Of a stretch of DNA of 64,000 bases, positions 1 through 10,489 are shown piece after piece; the first letter of the stretch is position 1, and the number at the start of each line of letters is the position of its first letter. A program made the position numbers and the translations under genes. Below the pieces are notes generated by a model. That model saw nothing but the letters and a program-made list of their open reading frames with translations, did no database searches and was not told the origin of the DNA. This DNA comes from Stachybotrys elegans (lineage: Eukaryota; Ascomycota; Sordariomycetes; Hypocreales; Stachybotryaceae): NCBI GenBank assembly GCA_020746835.1, contig JAGPNK010000002.1:3162001-3226000 (forward strand), in the 5' to 3' direction.

Positions 1-864
1 GGAGGCCTTGATCTCGGTGTTGGCCTTCTTGACGACCACGGGGTGGCTCTGGATGTACTTGCCATTCATCTCCTTGGCCGCCTGGAAGAAGTCGTCGGCA
101 TCGCTGAAGCTAACGAAGCCGTAGCCCTTGGACTTGGTGGTGCGCTTATCGCGGATGACTCGGGCCTTTTGCACCGACTTCCACCGAGAAAAGGCCTTGA
201 GGAGCGACTCGTCCGTGGTTTCGCCCGCAAGGTTGCCGACGAAGAGACGGAGATGGGAGGGGTCCCACTCGAGAAGAGAATCGTCGGTCCACTTCTTGCC
301 GCCTCCTTCTCGGACGACCGTCTTCTTCTTGTCTGGGTTCGCGGTGACGGGGGTGTCGTATCTAGGGACCTCGGCTGCAGGTGCTGGTCTTCCATCCTTG
401 GCGTCGTCCCGACTCATGTAAGCGCTCTGCCACTGGGCAATCTGCGCGGCCATCTCTGGGTCATAATCGCTGGCGCTGGGTCCTGTACCGGGGGTAGGAA
501 ACGGATTCTTAATCTGGGGAGCGGCATACGTCTGAGGTCCATAGCTCTGTGGTCCGTAGCTTTGAGCTGCGGCTTGCGGCTGCGGCTGCTGAGGGTACGA
601 GTAGGAGCTCCCAGATGCGCTCACGGCGCTGGGCGCGCTGGCACCGTAGGAACCGTAGGACGAAGCATACTGGCTGGCCGGCGCGGCGGTGTAGCTGCTG
701 GGCGCGCTCGAGTACGAGGATGGAGGGTTCGAGTACGACTGCGGTGCGGCTGCGGCGGGCTGAGGCGCGGCGCTGAAGGCAGGTCGGAAGCCTGGCCGGG
801 AGGTGGTGGACGTGGGAGGCTTCGCGGGAAGGTTGCTGATGCCTGGAGGGGGAGGGTAGGACAT
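1..864 (-). CDS. RBM42-like RRM RNA-binding protein, partial (3' end beyond window)
   Basis: An uninterrupted minus-strand frame of 288 codons runs from an ATG at 864-862 off the left edge, so the C-terminus is missing. The first ~120 residues are low complexity, rich in Pro, Ala, Ser, Tyr and Gln. A conserved-looking segment follows (YDPEMAAQIAQWQSAYM), then an RNA-recognition motif from about residue 205 with RNP2 (LFVGNL) and RNP1 (KGYGFVSF) clearly readable. RRM proteins with a long disordered N-terminus and one C-terminal RRM are typical of the RBM42 family, which is linked to splicing and mRNA metabolism; the subfamily call is from memory of the layout. No intron is needed in the visible part. 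It is divergent from MED14, with about 1.4 kb between the start codons. Confidence 0.85.
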   Translation of the reverse strand, partial: MSYPPPPGISNLPAKPPTSTTSRPGFRPAFSAAPQPAAAAPQSYSNPPSSYSSAPSSYTAAPASQYASSYGSYGASAPSAVSASGSSYSYPQQPQPQAAAQSYGPQSYGPQTYAAPQIKNPFPTPGTGPSASDYDPEMAAQIAQWQSAYMSRDDAKDGRPAPAAEVPRYDTPVTANPDKKKTVVREGGGKKWTDDSLLEWDPSHLRLFVGNLAGETTDESLLKAFSRWKSVQKARVIRDKRTTKSKGYGFVSFSDADDFFQAAKEMNGKYIQSHPVVVKKANTEIKAS

Positions 865-2258
865 GATGAACAGGGAGTGGCTTTGAAGTTGTGTCTGCGT
901 GTGTGAGACGTACCTCTGAGCGCAGTGTCTCCGGCTCAAAGTTTGTTTATGGCGCTTCCAATTTCCCCACCGCTGCCAAGGTCAAGCAAGCATGTATCGG
1001 ATTGCTTTTGCAGGCGTTGATGTTTTCCCGTGAAGAGGTTGCACTGAGCAAGCGTGGAAAGTTCGCGATGTTCCAAGGCTGATAAGAAATGTTAGGTAAG
1101 GTGGAGCGATGCTGGGTGGGTCACGTGATGAGAGGATGTGATGAGTCGTAACTTGGCATACAGGTATGTAATGTACACGACGGCAAGAGGCAACAGTGTT
1201 GAACATTCATACTCCTGCGTGAATCATGCGCAATAAATCACGGCGCGTAGCGTGAGATGGGAATGGGCAAGCTTACCCGATAGTCTTCATGCCAAAAACC
1301 TGCATATAGCGTTCATAATTCACTTGTTGGCTCTCTCCTTTCTTTGTTTGCCTTGTTGTTTGGGTATTGGGGCGTGGAATGAAAACGTCAACGGCTGGGC
1401 ATGAACCCCACAAGAGTCACACAGTACTTGAAATCAAGTGGCTATTTCTGCCTTAGCTCAGGTACTTCTGGGTTTCTTACAGCCACACCAGGGCCTTGCC
1501 TGTGAGACTGTCTTTAAGGCTTCTGGTTGGCTGGGGAGCTAAATGATCCGTGCACCGCCAGCACGTGACTCGGCTCCTGGCCAATGTTCTACGGATGAAG
1601 TACTAGGTAGTAGGTAGCCGAACCGACCACCCTGGGTGCTGCTGCTCTGAAAATCACTTTTGGAAGTCGACCCTGCGCAGCGCATCCAACTCATCTCACC
1701 ACCAAGATCTTATTGACGCCTGATGCCCATCGCCTACATCACCCACCTGGTTCAGCATAATTCTGATTCGCGGGAAACGGCAGTGGCCTCGCGTCACCTC
1801 TGTCTTCGTCTTCCGACCCAGCGTATTGTCCCTTGATTCGCCTCTCCGAATCCGCGAAGCGCGTCCGTCTCTCTCCTCCATCGCAAATCACGGCGTCGCC
1901 CAACCGCGCTCCTTGCTCGCGCCCTGCAAACGCCTCCCTCTCGAGATTGCCGATCCGCCATCGCAGCCTCTCTTCTGCGAGATAGCACAGCGACTGCTCC
2001 ACCGCGCAGGCTTTTTTTTCCTATGCGACCTTCAAACGACTAGGTGCCCTTCGGTGCAGCAAACTCAGGCTGGTGGGCACCCTTGGACATCCTTCAACGG
2101 AGACGATTAGCGCAACATCCTCACTGCACGAATCGAAGACAGGACGGCTGTTTTTACACAGTTGCGGCTGGGGGACGGGGAGTTGCGGGTATATTCTTTT
2201 TCTTCTCGACACAAGGTGTTCGCCTGCCCACGAGCGGTGAATGCCCTCTGCAATCAGT
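865..2258. other. Divergent intergenic region, RBM42-like / MED14
   Basis: This holds the two promoters and 5' leaders. The last ~600 bases before MED14 are pyrimidine-rich, as in a fungal leader. They contain short open frames (for example from 2044) that lack convincing coding character. No RNA gene or repeat was recognised. Confidence 0.5.
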
Positions 2259-5200
2259 ATGGATCATGGTGGCCAGAATGGGGTTCACACCGATCATGAC
2301 AGGTCAAACGGTGCAAACGGAGGCTTCCAGGATGGCCTAGACAAGGCCAAGGCGGCGGCCGCCGCTGCTATGAACGGACAGGGCAACGCCGATGCTCACA
2401 GCCACAAGGAAAACAGCCAGTTGACGATCGGACAACCCTCCAGGATGAACGACCTGCCCGATGAGATAGTCCACATCACCCAAGGATTCATCCCTCTTTC
2501 ATTACTGCTCACTCGACTATCACAACACACCCATAATGCTCTGCAGGACAAGATTGTCGAGCTGGCCAAGATGTCTGTGCCCTCGGCGGCAATGAATGGC
2601 AACTCGGGTCACGCGACAAACCCCTCTGACGATACCTCGAGCGAAAACCTCCGGAAAAAGACGACGCTGCTAAATTTTGCTCAGGAGTGGCACGCGAAAT
2701 GGGTCAAGGCACTCGTCATAATAGAATGGAGTCGAAATGCCGGCCTGGTCAGCAAGCTCATCGATCTCAAGTTCCACCTTGATCAGCAGAGAATACTCTA
2801 CGATGCCGCTCTGGATAACGTTGTCAACATGAAGCGGGACCTTACGTATGCCCGAATGCCCAGCCCGGATCTGAAGACGGCGCTCCAGGTCCTCTCCACC
2901 GGCTCTGCTCCATGGCTGCCAGATGTAAGTTTGCCAATCACTACCGCAGTTAAACTTGAGAGACGTACTGACATCATGGTGAGCATCAATATATCCCCTT
3001 GCCGCCTCTAAAACCTGAGGAGCAACTGAAGTGGGTCAACGACCTGGATACCTTGCTGTCTCTGCGGCTCAATCTGGATGACTTCGACAAGATTCCGCAT
3101 CAGTTCAGACAATACGAAATAGGCTCTGGCCGGGTCACTTTCAAGGTGCCTGGGGAATTTGAGCTCGATCTGACCATCGCAGACGAAGACTTTGAAAAGC
3201 AGTTTTGGTTCATCGACTTGCGACTTGCTTTCCGCCCCGCAGCGCAGTCACTGCCTGATTCGCTACGTTCCTACTTGGAAGGCTTCGTGAACGGGGCACT
3301 CAGCAAGGATGGTCTCACGGGCGCCTATCAGTTCCTACATGAATTCGTCTTGACAATGAAGATCAACGAGCTGAAGCGCCAGGCCAACCAGCTAAGCAAG
3401 AGCTCTTGGACTGGGACTCTGAATGTCGAACCTCTGAACCGGGCCTTGGCGATTCAGTACTGGACTTCGCGATCCAACATCACCGGCACGAAGAGCTGGG
3501 TGCTCGTGGCAATCAACAGCGGTCGCAAGCCAAGCGGCCAGCTCGACCCCAAGGCATCCAGTTGCCTAGTAGCAAAGTGGTATCGGGATGGCAAGGAAGT
3601 CAAGGACGTTGACATTCCGTTGGATGCAGACAACATCTCGGCCGAGAACCTGATCAAGGCAGTTGTTGGACGGCATATTGAGTATATACTAACCAGCATC
3701 CGCAACAAGCTTCTTCTGGCACCACGATTCAAAAATCACGAAGCCGGCGTGGCACTGCACATCTCAGAAACCGACCCAGCAGCATCCTCTCTCAGCACAC
3801 AGATTGGCTACCGCAATACCACTTCGTTATTGATGGAGCCTGCGACGGGCTCGTTTGCTGTGAAGCCCCATTCCAAGTTCACCTCGTATTTCGAGCATCG
3901 GTTGAATACTGGAAAATCGCCCACGGAAGACGGAGTGCTGTGTCTTGAACAGATTCGCTGCGGCGTGCTGGAGGAGGAGCTAAATCGACGTGGGAACTGC
4001 ATGGGCTGGCAGGCCAAGAGAGAGAAGCCCATGAAGGACGACGAGCTCAGAACAGTCATCAGGCACCGCGACCGATCTTCGCGCGTGGTATGGCTGCAAA
4101 AGACGGGATGGGGCGCGCAGTGGTTTGTCGCTGTTGTCCTCAGCCTGGGAGGTGACGAATGGTGGCTGCTTGAAGTGTAAGAGTCGAGCCGCATTTCTCA
4201 GGAGAACCAACCTGCTAACATGGAGTACGCAGACAAAACGGAGGTCGTACCGTCCAATTCCAGACCAAGATACCCCTTCACAAGGGACATCCCGATTTGA
4301 CAGATGGGTTCTGGAACAACCTAACGCTGTTTACGTCGGGCATGATTGTTCAGTCTGTCGACCTGCGCGAGCTACACAGCCGCAAGATTAAGAGCCGGTA
4401 CAACGACAGCGCCAACTGGTCACTTCCCCGACAGGTTAGGCTTCCTACGCTGGAGGTGGCTTTGTCGGCCATTTTCCCGGCGATGCAGTTCGAAACGTCT
4501 GCACCCAAGCCTGCGCTCCCTGAAGGCGCTGCAGAGATCGCCGCCATCATCAGACCCAACGAGAGGCTCTACTTTACGCCAAGGCAACCGTGGGCCGTTG
4601 ATATGGTCAGGATAAGATTCAAAGGAATTCAGTCGCGCGTAATCCATGACAAGAACGGGGGCCCTTCGACAACGCAGCTCATTTGCGTGTCGGAGTCGGT
4701 CATCAAAGTCAAGCAACCGTCCAAGTTTAATGCGCTAGGAGGTGTCATCGATAGGGACGTGTCATACAGTGCCAAGAGAGGCGAGTTCTGTCTGCGCCTA
4801 CGGCACCCCGTTGGCGAGTCGGCCATTGGCGCCTTGCAATCCAAGATCAAGGCGGTCGATCGGTTCGTCGACTTCCTCGCCGCCATGGATAAGGCCAAGG
4901 GTCCCATTGGTAACGGCAAAATGACGCTCCAGGAGGTCTCGTTTGAGTACGACGACCAGCTCGCCTGGCAAAAGACGGAGGGTGCGGGCGAGCAGTGGCG
5001 CGTCGTGCTTAATCTGTCCAAGGACGATATCGACCTCGAGGTCCAGCAAGGCAACCCACACCTGCGGGTCCTCGACCTTATGAAGAGGCTCGTCAACGCC
5101 GAGGGCGGCATCGGCGCGCTGCTCAATTGGCTGCCGACGTCCCTACCCGCGCTCAGGGCCATCGACGAGATCCAGAGCGCCTGGCAAGAGACGCAAGCGC

Positions 5201-5571
5201 AGAACCGCGGCCGGATTGAGTTCACCATCAAGACCGTGGACTGGATCGGCATCCACTACACCCTGGGCCCGCTCGAGGACCCCACGCGCCGCCAGCTCCT
5301 CCTCGAGGTGCAGCTCCGCATGCGCCGTGACGGACCATGGTGGCATATGTGCCGGACTGGTGCTGCCAATGCCACCAGCGACGACTTCTCGAAGATCCTC
5401 CAACCCATCTGGGACGGCAAGGGCGACAACTGGATCGGCCTGGTCAACAGTGCGGCTGGTAAGCCTGGCAACGGCATCGTTGGCCTTCTTCGTGCCGTTG
5501 ACGAAGGCGTCCGCGGCCTGCTCGTCGCTGCGCCGGGCACGTCGGGCGATGCCCCCGTCGTGCTGGATTAA
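2259..5571 (+). CDS. MED14: Mediator complex subunit 14 (Rgr1/MED14)
   Basis: Three exons: 2259-2924, 2984-4176 and 4233-5571, giving 1065 residues. Both introns are 56-59 nt with GTAAGT/GTAAGA donors, and both joins keep the frame. MED14 is the backbone subunit linking the head, middle and tail modules of Mediator, the RNA polymerase II co-activator in the nucleus. The N-terminal block starting NDLPDEIVHITQGFIPLS and the following segment (LLNFAQEWHAKWVKALVI) match the conserved Med14 N-terminal domain. The rest is the long, poorly conserved helical body typical of the family. An in-frame ATG six codons upstream (2241) is an alternative start; I chose 2259 because the protein then begins MDHGGQNG, like a natural N-terminus. 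Length fits fungal MED14 (about 1000-1150 residues). Confidence 0.93.
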
Positions 5572-6127
5572 CCCCCCCCTCCCTTCATGTACCCTCACCA
5601 TCTAATCAACACACTCCCTCGCGTAAGAGGGGGTTGGAATGTAACAACACGAACAGTATGAAGATACCACCACCAGAGAGGCCATGCTCTGCCTTTACAT
5701 AACTCGTCTTTTATCCGTCTTTTTTATTTTTATTTCCCATCAGCATCAAAACCTCACCACACACGAGACCGAAAAGAAACACCCATAGGACCTTAATGAA
5801 AGAACATGCTAGCAGCAGTGGGGGGAGGGGCCAACAACGTGAAAGGCTGGCTCCAGGGCCTGGAAAGGGCAGAAGGAACGGAATGTGTCGATTTCGAAAA
5901 GATACCTCATAGCTGTAGGCAAAGTGAATGAAAACGCTTCTTTCGTTTACATCACCTGATATGTTCTGTGGATGCATGCCTGCCCTGGCTCCTTGTATTC
6001 AAGTGCTGTGCTCAAGTCTAAAATTCAGCATCTTCCGCGGTGAGCAGTATATACATTTGAATGAGCCCTCTATGATAATACATGGGTTTTGTGTTACATG
6101 GTGGTAGACGGCAGACGGCAGCGGAAG
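5572..6127. other. Convergent intergenic region, MED14 / HEM14
   Basis: A 556-base tail-to-tail gap that should hold both 3' UTRs. It contains A/T-rich stretches near 5710-5735 that could act in 3'-end formation. Nothing else was recognised. Confidence 0.4.
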
Positions 6128-8175
6128 CTATGCCCGTCGTCCGCGGGGCTCGCTCGGGTGATACACCACATATTGGTGCTTTTCAGAAGGCCAGATGCCG
6201 GTCCAGCCCCAGAGGTCCCTGTTAAGGGCGAGTGCATGCGCCATGTTCCTTCCGGCGCTGAGCGCGCCCATGATGCCGATGGCGTCGTACGTGCCGCTCA
6301 CGACGCTCAAGGTCCCGCCAAAGTGCTTCTCTATATCTGACGCGGCGGTTTCCAGGGCCTGGTGGTGCCCGACAAGGTGCTGCGGGATGCACCCCTTGGC
6401 CAGTCTGGCCACGGCAAAGCAGGGCATGTCCTTGGGAATATCCAGGTGGCGCTCCAGGACGAGCTTTGCCTGCGCAATGGCCTCTTCCTGCGAGGGCGGC
6501 GTGACACCTGGTCTGTCGTAGTAGTGGCCTCCCATGAGAACAGCCAGCTTGGTGCCGGTGGGCTCGTCGGGTGCGTTGGGGATCACGTCCGAGTCGAAGA
6601 AGACGCCGAGGGCGTGCTCGGGGTTCTGCCCCTCGGGCAGGTCGCGCGGGATCAGGTACCCGATTCCCCGGGGCTTGATGTTCTCGTACGGGTACCATAG
6701 ATTGACGAGCATGATGGACGTCGAGTGCATGCTGGCGAGGGTGGGGACCTTTTGAGGCCCAACCAGCTTGGCTAGGAGCTCACCAGGTACACAGGCAATG
6801 ACCTTGTCATAGGTTTCTGGCTGTCGGTTTCCATTCACGCCGATCTGGTGCATCTTGTCAGTACGAGCGTCCTCCAATGCTGCCGCTGCCGCAGCCGCAG
6901 CCGCCATTCAGACCAGAACCGGGGTGTTCGACGTACGTGAAGATGTTCGGCGTCTTTGAGGCGAGCTATCCTATCCACCTTTTGGTTGAGTTTGATGGTG
7001 ACATTTGGCTGGGATCGTAGGGCATGCTCGAGGGCACCAGGCAAAGCTTGCATGCCATAGTGGCCGAATGTGATCAAAGTACCCCTGTGCGCCGGCATAA
7101 GAGCTCGCGCCACTGGGTCCGCATACGGGAGGGTCACAATTGGCGCTTGGGAAGAAGCCATGATGAGAGTGTTTGGCTCCATGTCGCGAGAGAACCAGTA
7201 GTCATACCATTGACTAGCCAGGGCGCTGCGAGCGCTTAGCTTGGAAACGTCACCGCCGTAGATGCCGTGCATCAATGCCGAGATAGCATTGATGGCCTGG
7301 GGAGAGGACGAGAATTGTCCCACCCACTGCTCAATCGACATGTCCGGGGGAGGGGGCGACTTTGGTTGAAAAAGAGGGTGGCTTTGGTGGAGCTTCAGGT
7401 TGGCCATGTAGGCCGCCATGCTGCGCAACATGTCGCTACTAAAAACCTGCTTCAGAGTAGATAGGATGAATGCCAGCAGCCCGCCGGTGCTGATGGGGAG
7501 AGGAGGCGGCCCGGGGACTGGGAGCAAACGATCCGGGTAGTATAGGAAGCGGGCGGCATCTCGAGGGTGTTCCAAGGGGAGACCAAGGTCGGCGGCCTGA
7601 ACAGTTCAACATCAGCGAGCTGCGGGACGAGATGGCATCACTCAGCAAGCCGCGGCCCGTCGTGTCAAGGATGCTACGGGGTCGGGGGACTGGGGCTGGC
7701 GTAGACGCACCAGCTCATACAGCACGTAATTGTCGACTCGGTGGGAGGACGCTTTCTGGGTAGACATGGTTCTGGGCCCGCGCTCGAACCTGACCTTGCC
7801 CTTCTTCCCCGCCACGTCGACGTCGAACTTTTCCGTCCTGACCCATCCTCCCAGGCGATCGCCGGACTCGTAGATGGTGATTTTGGTTGAGCGCGGCATG
7901 AGCTTGGCCAGGTAGTAGGCCGTCGTCAAGCCGGCGAGGCCACCTCCAATCACGGCAATGTTGCCATCCCTGATGCGAGGGCCGGTCCCTTCGAAATCGC
8001 TGCTGGGAATCACAATATGCCTCTGCAGCAGCCGAGAGTGCGCATGCAGATGCCGTCGGGGCCGTAGGCTTGGGAGCACGCTGTGGCGGCCGGCAGACGC
8101 GCGCAGGGGCGCGGCGAGGCATCGGCTCGGTGACAGAAGACGCATTGGGACGTCCCGGGGACCTCTGCCGCGCAT
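6128..8175 (-). CDS. HEM14: Protoporphyrinogen oxidase, mitochondrial
   Basis: Three exons in transcription order: 8175-7711, 7596-6937 and 6844-6128, giving 613 residues with both introns in phase 0. The enzyme oxidises protoporphyrinogen IX to protoporphyrin IX with FAD and O2, the penultimate step of haem synthesis, at the inner mitochondrial membrane. The first ~55 residues are Arg/Ser/Leu-rich and nearly free of acidic residues, as in a mitochondrial presequence. The FAD-binding dinucleotide motif GGGLAGL lies at residues 77-83, followed by the acidic end of the second strand (TIYESGDRLGGW). The C-terminal part holds a second FAD-contact region (GWTGIW). The frame is open upstream to a TTG at 8295, but the first ATG is 8175; a second ATG ten codons on (8145) is possible. 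Intron 2 encodes an Ala run only if retained. Shares its strand with NAB2 upstream. Confidence 0.93.
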
Positions 8176-8914
8176 TGTGTCGAGAGGGTTGCTCGCGAGC
8201 GAGCGGACGGGCGGATGGTTTCGTTGGATGGGATGTTGTTTGAAGAAAACGAAAGTCGGGTGGTCATACGACGTAGCTACGAATGTACCTTGCAAGCGCT
8301 AATGCCTGTGTGCCGCTGTGGAGCTATGACAGGTACAAGCGGACCTACGGGCATTAGGCTACCTACATATCCACCATAAAGTGATTCGCCTACTACTACT
8401 CTGTAACACACCCAGCGATAGCCAACGACAGTCATGACAATAGGATTTATTGCTCAGGTTCACCCATTGTTACAATATCAATCACATCACGGCTGTAAGC
8501 GTTGCTGGCGACGGCTTTTTGTGCTAACAATTATACGTCTCATGAAGTAGATTCGTTCGGTTATTCATTCTTAAACCAATGATTCGTGCGACAGTGATAT
8601 GCCGCGTCCGTCTCTAACATCTAGATATCTCCTGATTCCTTCCCAGTCACACGTAAAAGGGGTATGCGTGTCCGGAGCACTTTTTCCTCATCTTTGATTT
8701 CCATGGCACGTCGTAAGATCCACTCCAGTTGTCCCGAAGCTCCCTCCCCCCCCCTCCCAATAATAGCCCTCCTTGTCGTGTCTTGACATCTCAACGAGAA
8801 ATGTGATCAATACTGTACATGCCCTCAGCTCGGCCTCGGGCGGATAATGCTGTTGTTCATGTCTTCTCCAGTACCGCCATATGCAGGCGCCCAGTTGGCG
8901 GCCGGGCTCGGGGC
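8176..8914. other. Intergenic region between NAB2 3' end and HEM14 5' end
   Basis: About 740 bases containing the NAB2 3' UTR and the HEM14 promoter. A C-rich run lies near 8745-8756. No gene was recognised. Confidence 0.4.
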
Positions 8915-10489
8915 CTAGCCGATGACTTCTGTGTCTTGCAGCGTCTCCTGCGTCATGGCGTCGTCTCCGTCTGGCTTGACCAGCTCTTCGCGCGCCTGGT
9001 CGTCGACAAACTTCCTCTCGCTGACGTGCTCCTTCGTCGTCTCTGAAGTCCAGACTTTATCCTTGAACCCGCCTTGCTGGCCCTCCTCGTGCAGGAATGC
9101 GCAGTGAGGGTTCAGGCAAGGGTTAAACTTGCACTTTGTCTTAACGTGGGTGAACTTGCAGTTGGGCGTGGTGCAGTCGGCTCCGTTGCGGCACAACGGC
9201 ATGGACGGGTGCTTGAAGGGACACCGCGGGTTCTGGCAGTTGGGGAAGAACTTGCAGTCCTGCTCGCTCTGGTGCGCTGCCCTCTGGGCGGGCGACGGGT
9301 GACGGCCTACGCACTTGCGGTTCTTGCAGGCGGCGCCGAAGCTGCACACGTCGTTGACGTCCACCGTCGTCCCGTGCGGCGCTGCTGGTGATTGATGTGC
9401 AAACTTGCAGTCCCGGTTGGTGCAGTTGAGGTTGTACTTGCAGACCATCTCGTCGGGGTTGGGCGGTTCTCGCTTGTTTCCGGACATGTCGACGTCCTCG
9501 CCGTCTCCCGCGCCTTCGGGTTTGGAGCCGTCGGCGTTCTGGTTGTTTTGGTTCTGGTTATGGTGCTTTCGGAAGTTATTCCTGTTCTGATCCTGTGACC
9601 GGTTGCCGCCCCGCCCTCGGTGGCCACCGTAGCCTCCGTTGTGGCCGCCGCCGCCGCCGCCATTCATAAGCTGTTGTGACAGCTGGAACATCATCTGATT
9701 CTGCTGCTCCAGCATAGCGACGAGGTCCATCTGGCTTGGCTGGCCGGCTCCTTGCATGAAGAATTGCGACCCGGCCGGGCCACCCATGCCTTCCAGTCCT
9801 GCTTGGATGCTTGCGGCCTGGCGGTTCACGTTGTTTCGAGGAAGTCGGCCTTGGCCGGTACGAGGACCGGTGGGGGGCGTACGCCCGTGTGTGTTGATTC
9901 TCTCATTGCCGTTGCCGCGGACTCGGTGGAGCACGTTGTCACCTTGCCTGTTCATAGCCTTGGACATCTGACCGAGCATGCGCTTCTCGCGTCCGCCTCG
10001 GAAGTTTCCGTTTCGCATAGAACGGGGGCCAGTTGGGCTGCTCATGGTTAGCATATGCTGGTTGAAAAAAAGTCGCAGTCGCCAGGAAAGGGGGTGGTGG
10101 ATGACTTACGCGTTGAGCTCGCCTGCGCCGGAGTTCATGTCGGTATCCATATCGCCAGAGTGGCCATTGTCTTGCGCGACGCCGCCCATTGAGTCGTCGG
10201 CAGCGGGCTGGCCATTGAGCTGGGCGTTTAGGGTTTCAATCTGCTCAAATAGCCACCCGGAAAAGCCGCGTACAGTTGGGTCGTCTGCGGGTAGGTTGAG
10301 GAAGTCGGCGGCGAGCTCTGCGGCGATCTCGTCCTGCGTCTTTCCGTTGACAAGCATCAGGACAATGTACTCGGCAAGGGCGGCATCATCGGGCCCGCCA
10401 GTTCCCCAGCCGACCTCGAGAAGCTTGGGCAAGATGGCGGCATTGAGCGCCTCAGCCAGAGGGGTGTCTTGGGTAATCTCGACCGGCAT
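8915..10489 (-). CDS. NAB2: Nuclear polyadenylated-RNA-binding protein NAB2 (CCCH zinc fingers)
   Basis: Two exons in transcription order: 10489-10110 and 10037-8915, giving 500 residues. NAB2 binds poly(A) tails in the nucleus, limits tail length and escorts mRNA for export. Residues 1-~90 form the helical Nab2 N-terminal domain. A Gln/Met-rich patch (QQNQMMFQLSQQL), a Gly/Arg-rich segment and an Asn/Gln-rich segment follow. At least five tandem CCCH fingers come next, starting CKYNLNCTNRDCKFAH and ending CKFNPCLNPHCAFLH, with C-X5-C spacing in most of them. Yeast Nab2 has seven fingers, so this is a shorter array or two fingers are degenerate. The exon 2 acceptor is a tandem GAG/CAG site, so the start of exon 2 could be 10040 instead (one extra Ser). 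The upstream frame to 10618 begins at GTG, so I chose the ATG at 10489. Confidence 0.9.

Noticed and set aside
43..906. 287-codon plus-strand ORF
   Set aside because: It starts at GTG and lies opposite the RRM protein, whose RNP motifs decide the strand.
6845..6936. Poly-Ala-encoding ATG frame before HEM14 exon 3
   Set aside because: It lies in the 92-nt intron 2, which has a good GTACGT donor and a CTGAC...CACCAG end. Splicing restores the family sequence without it.
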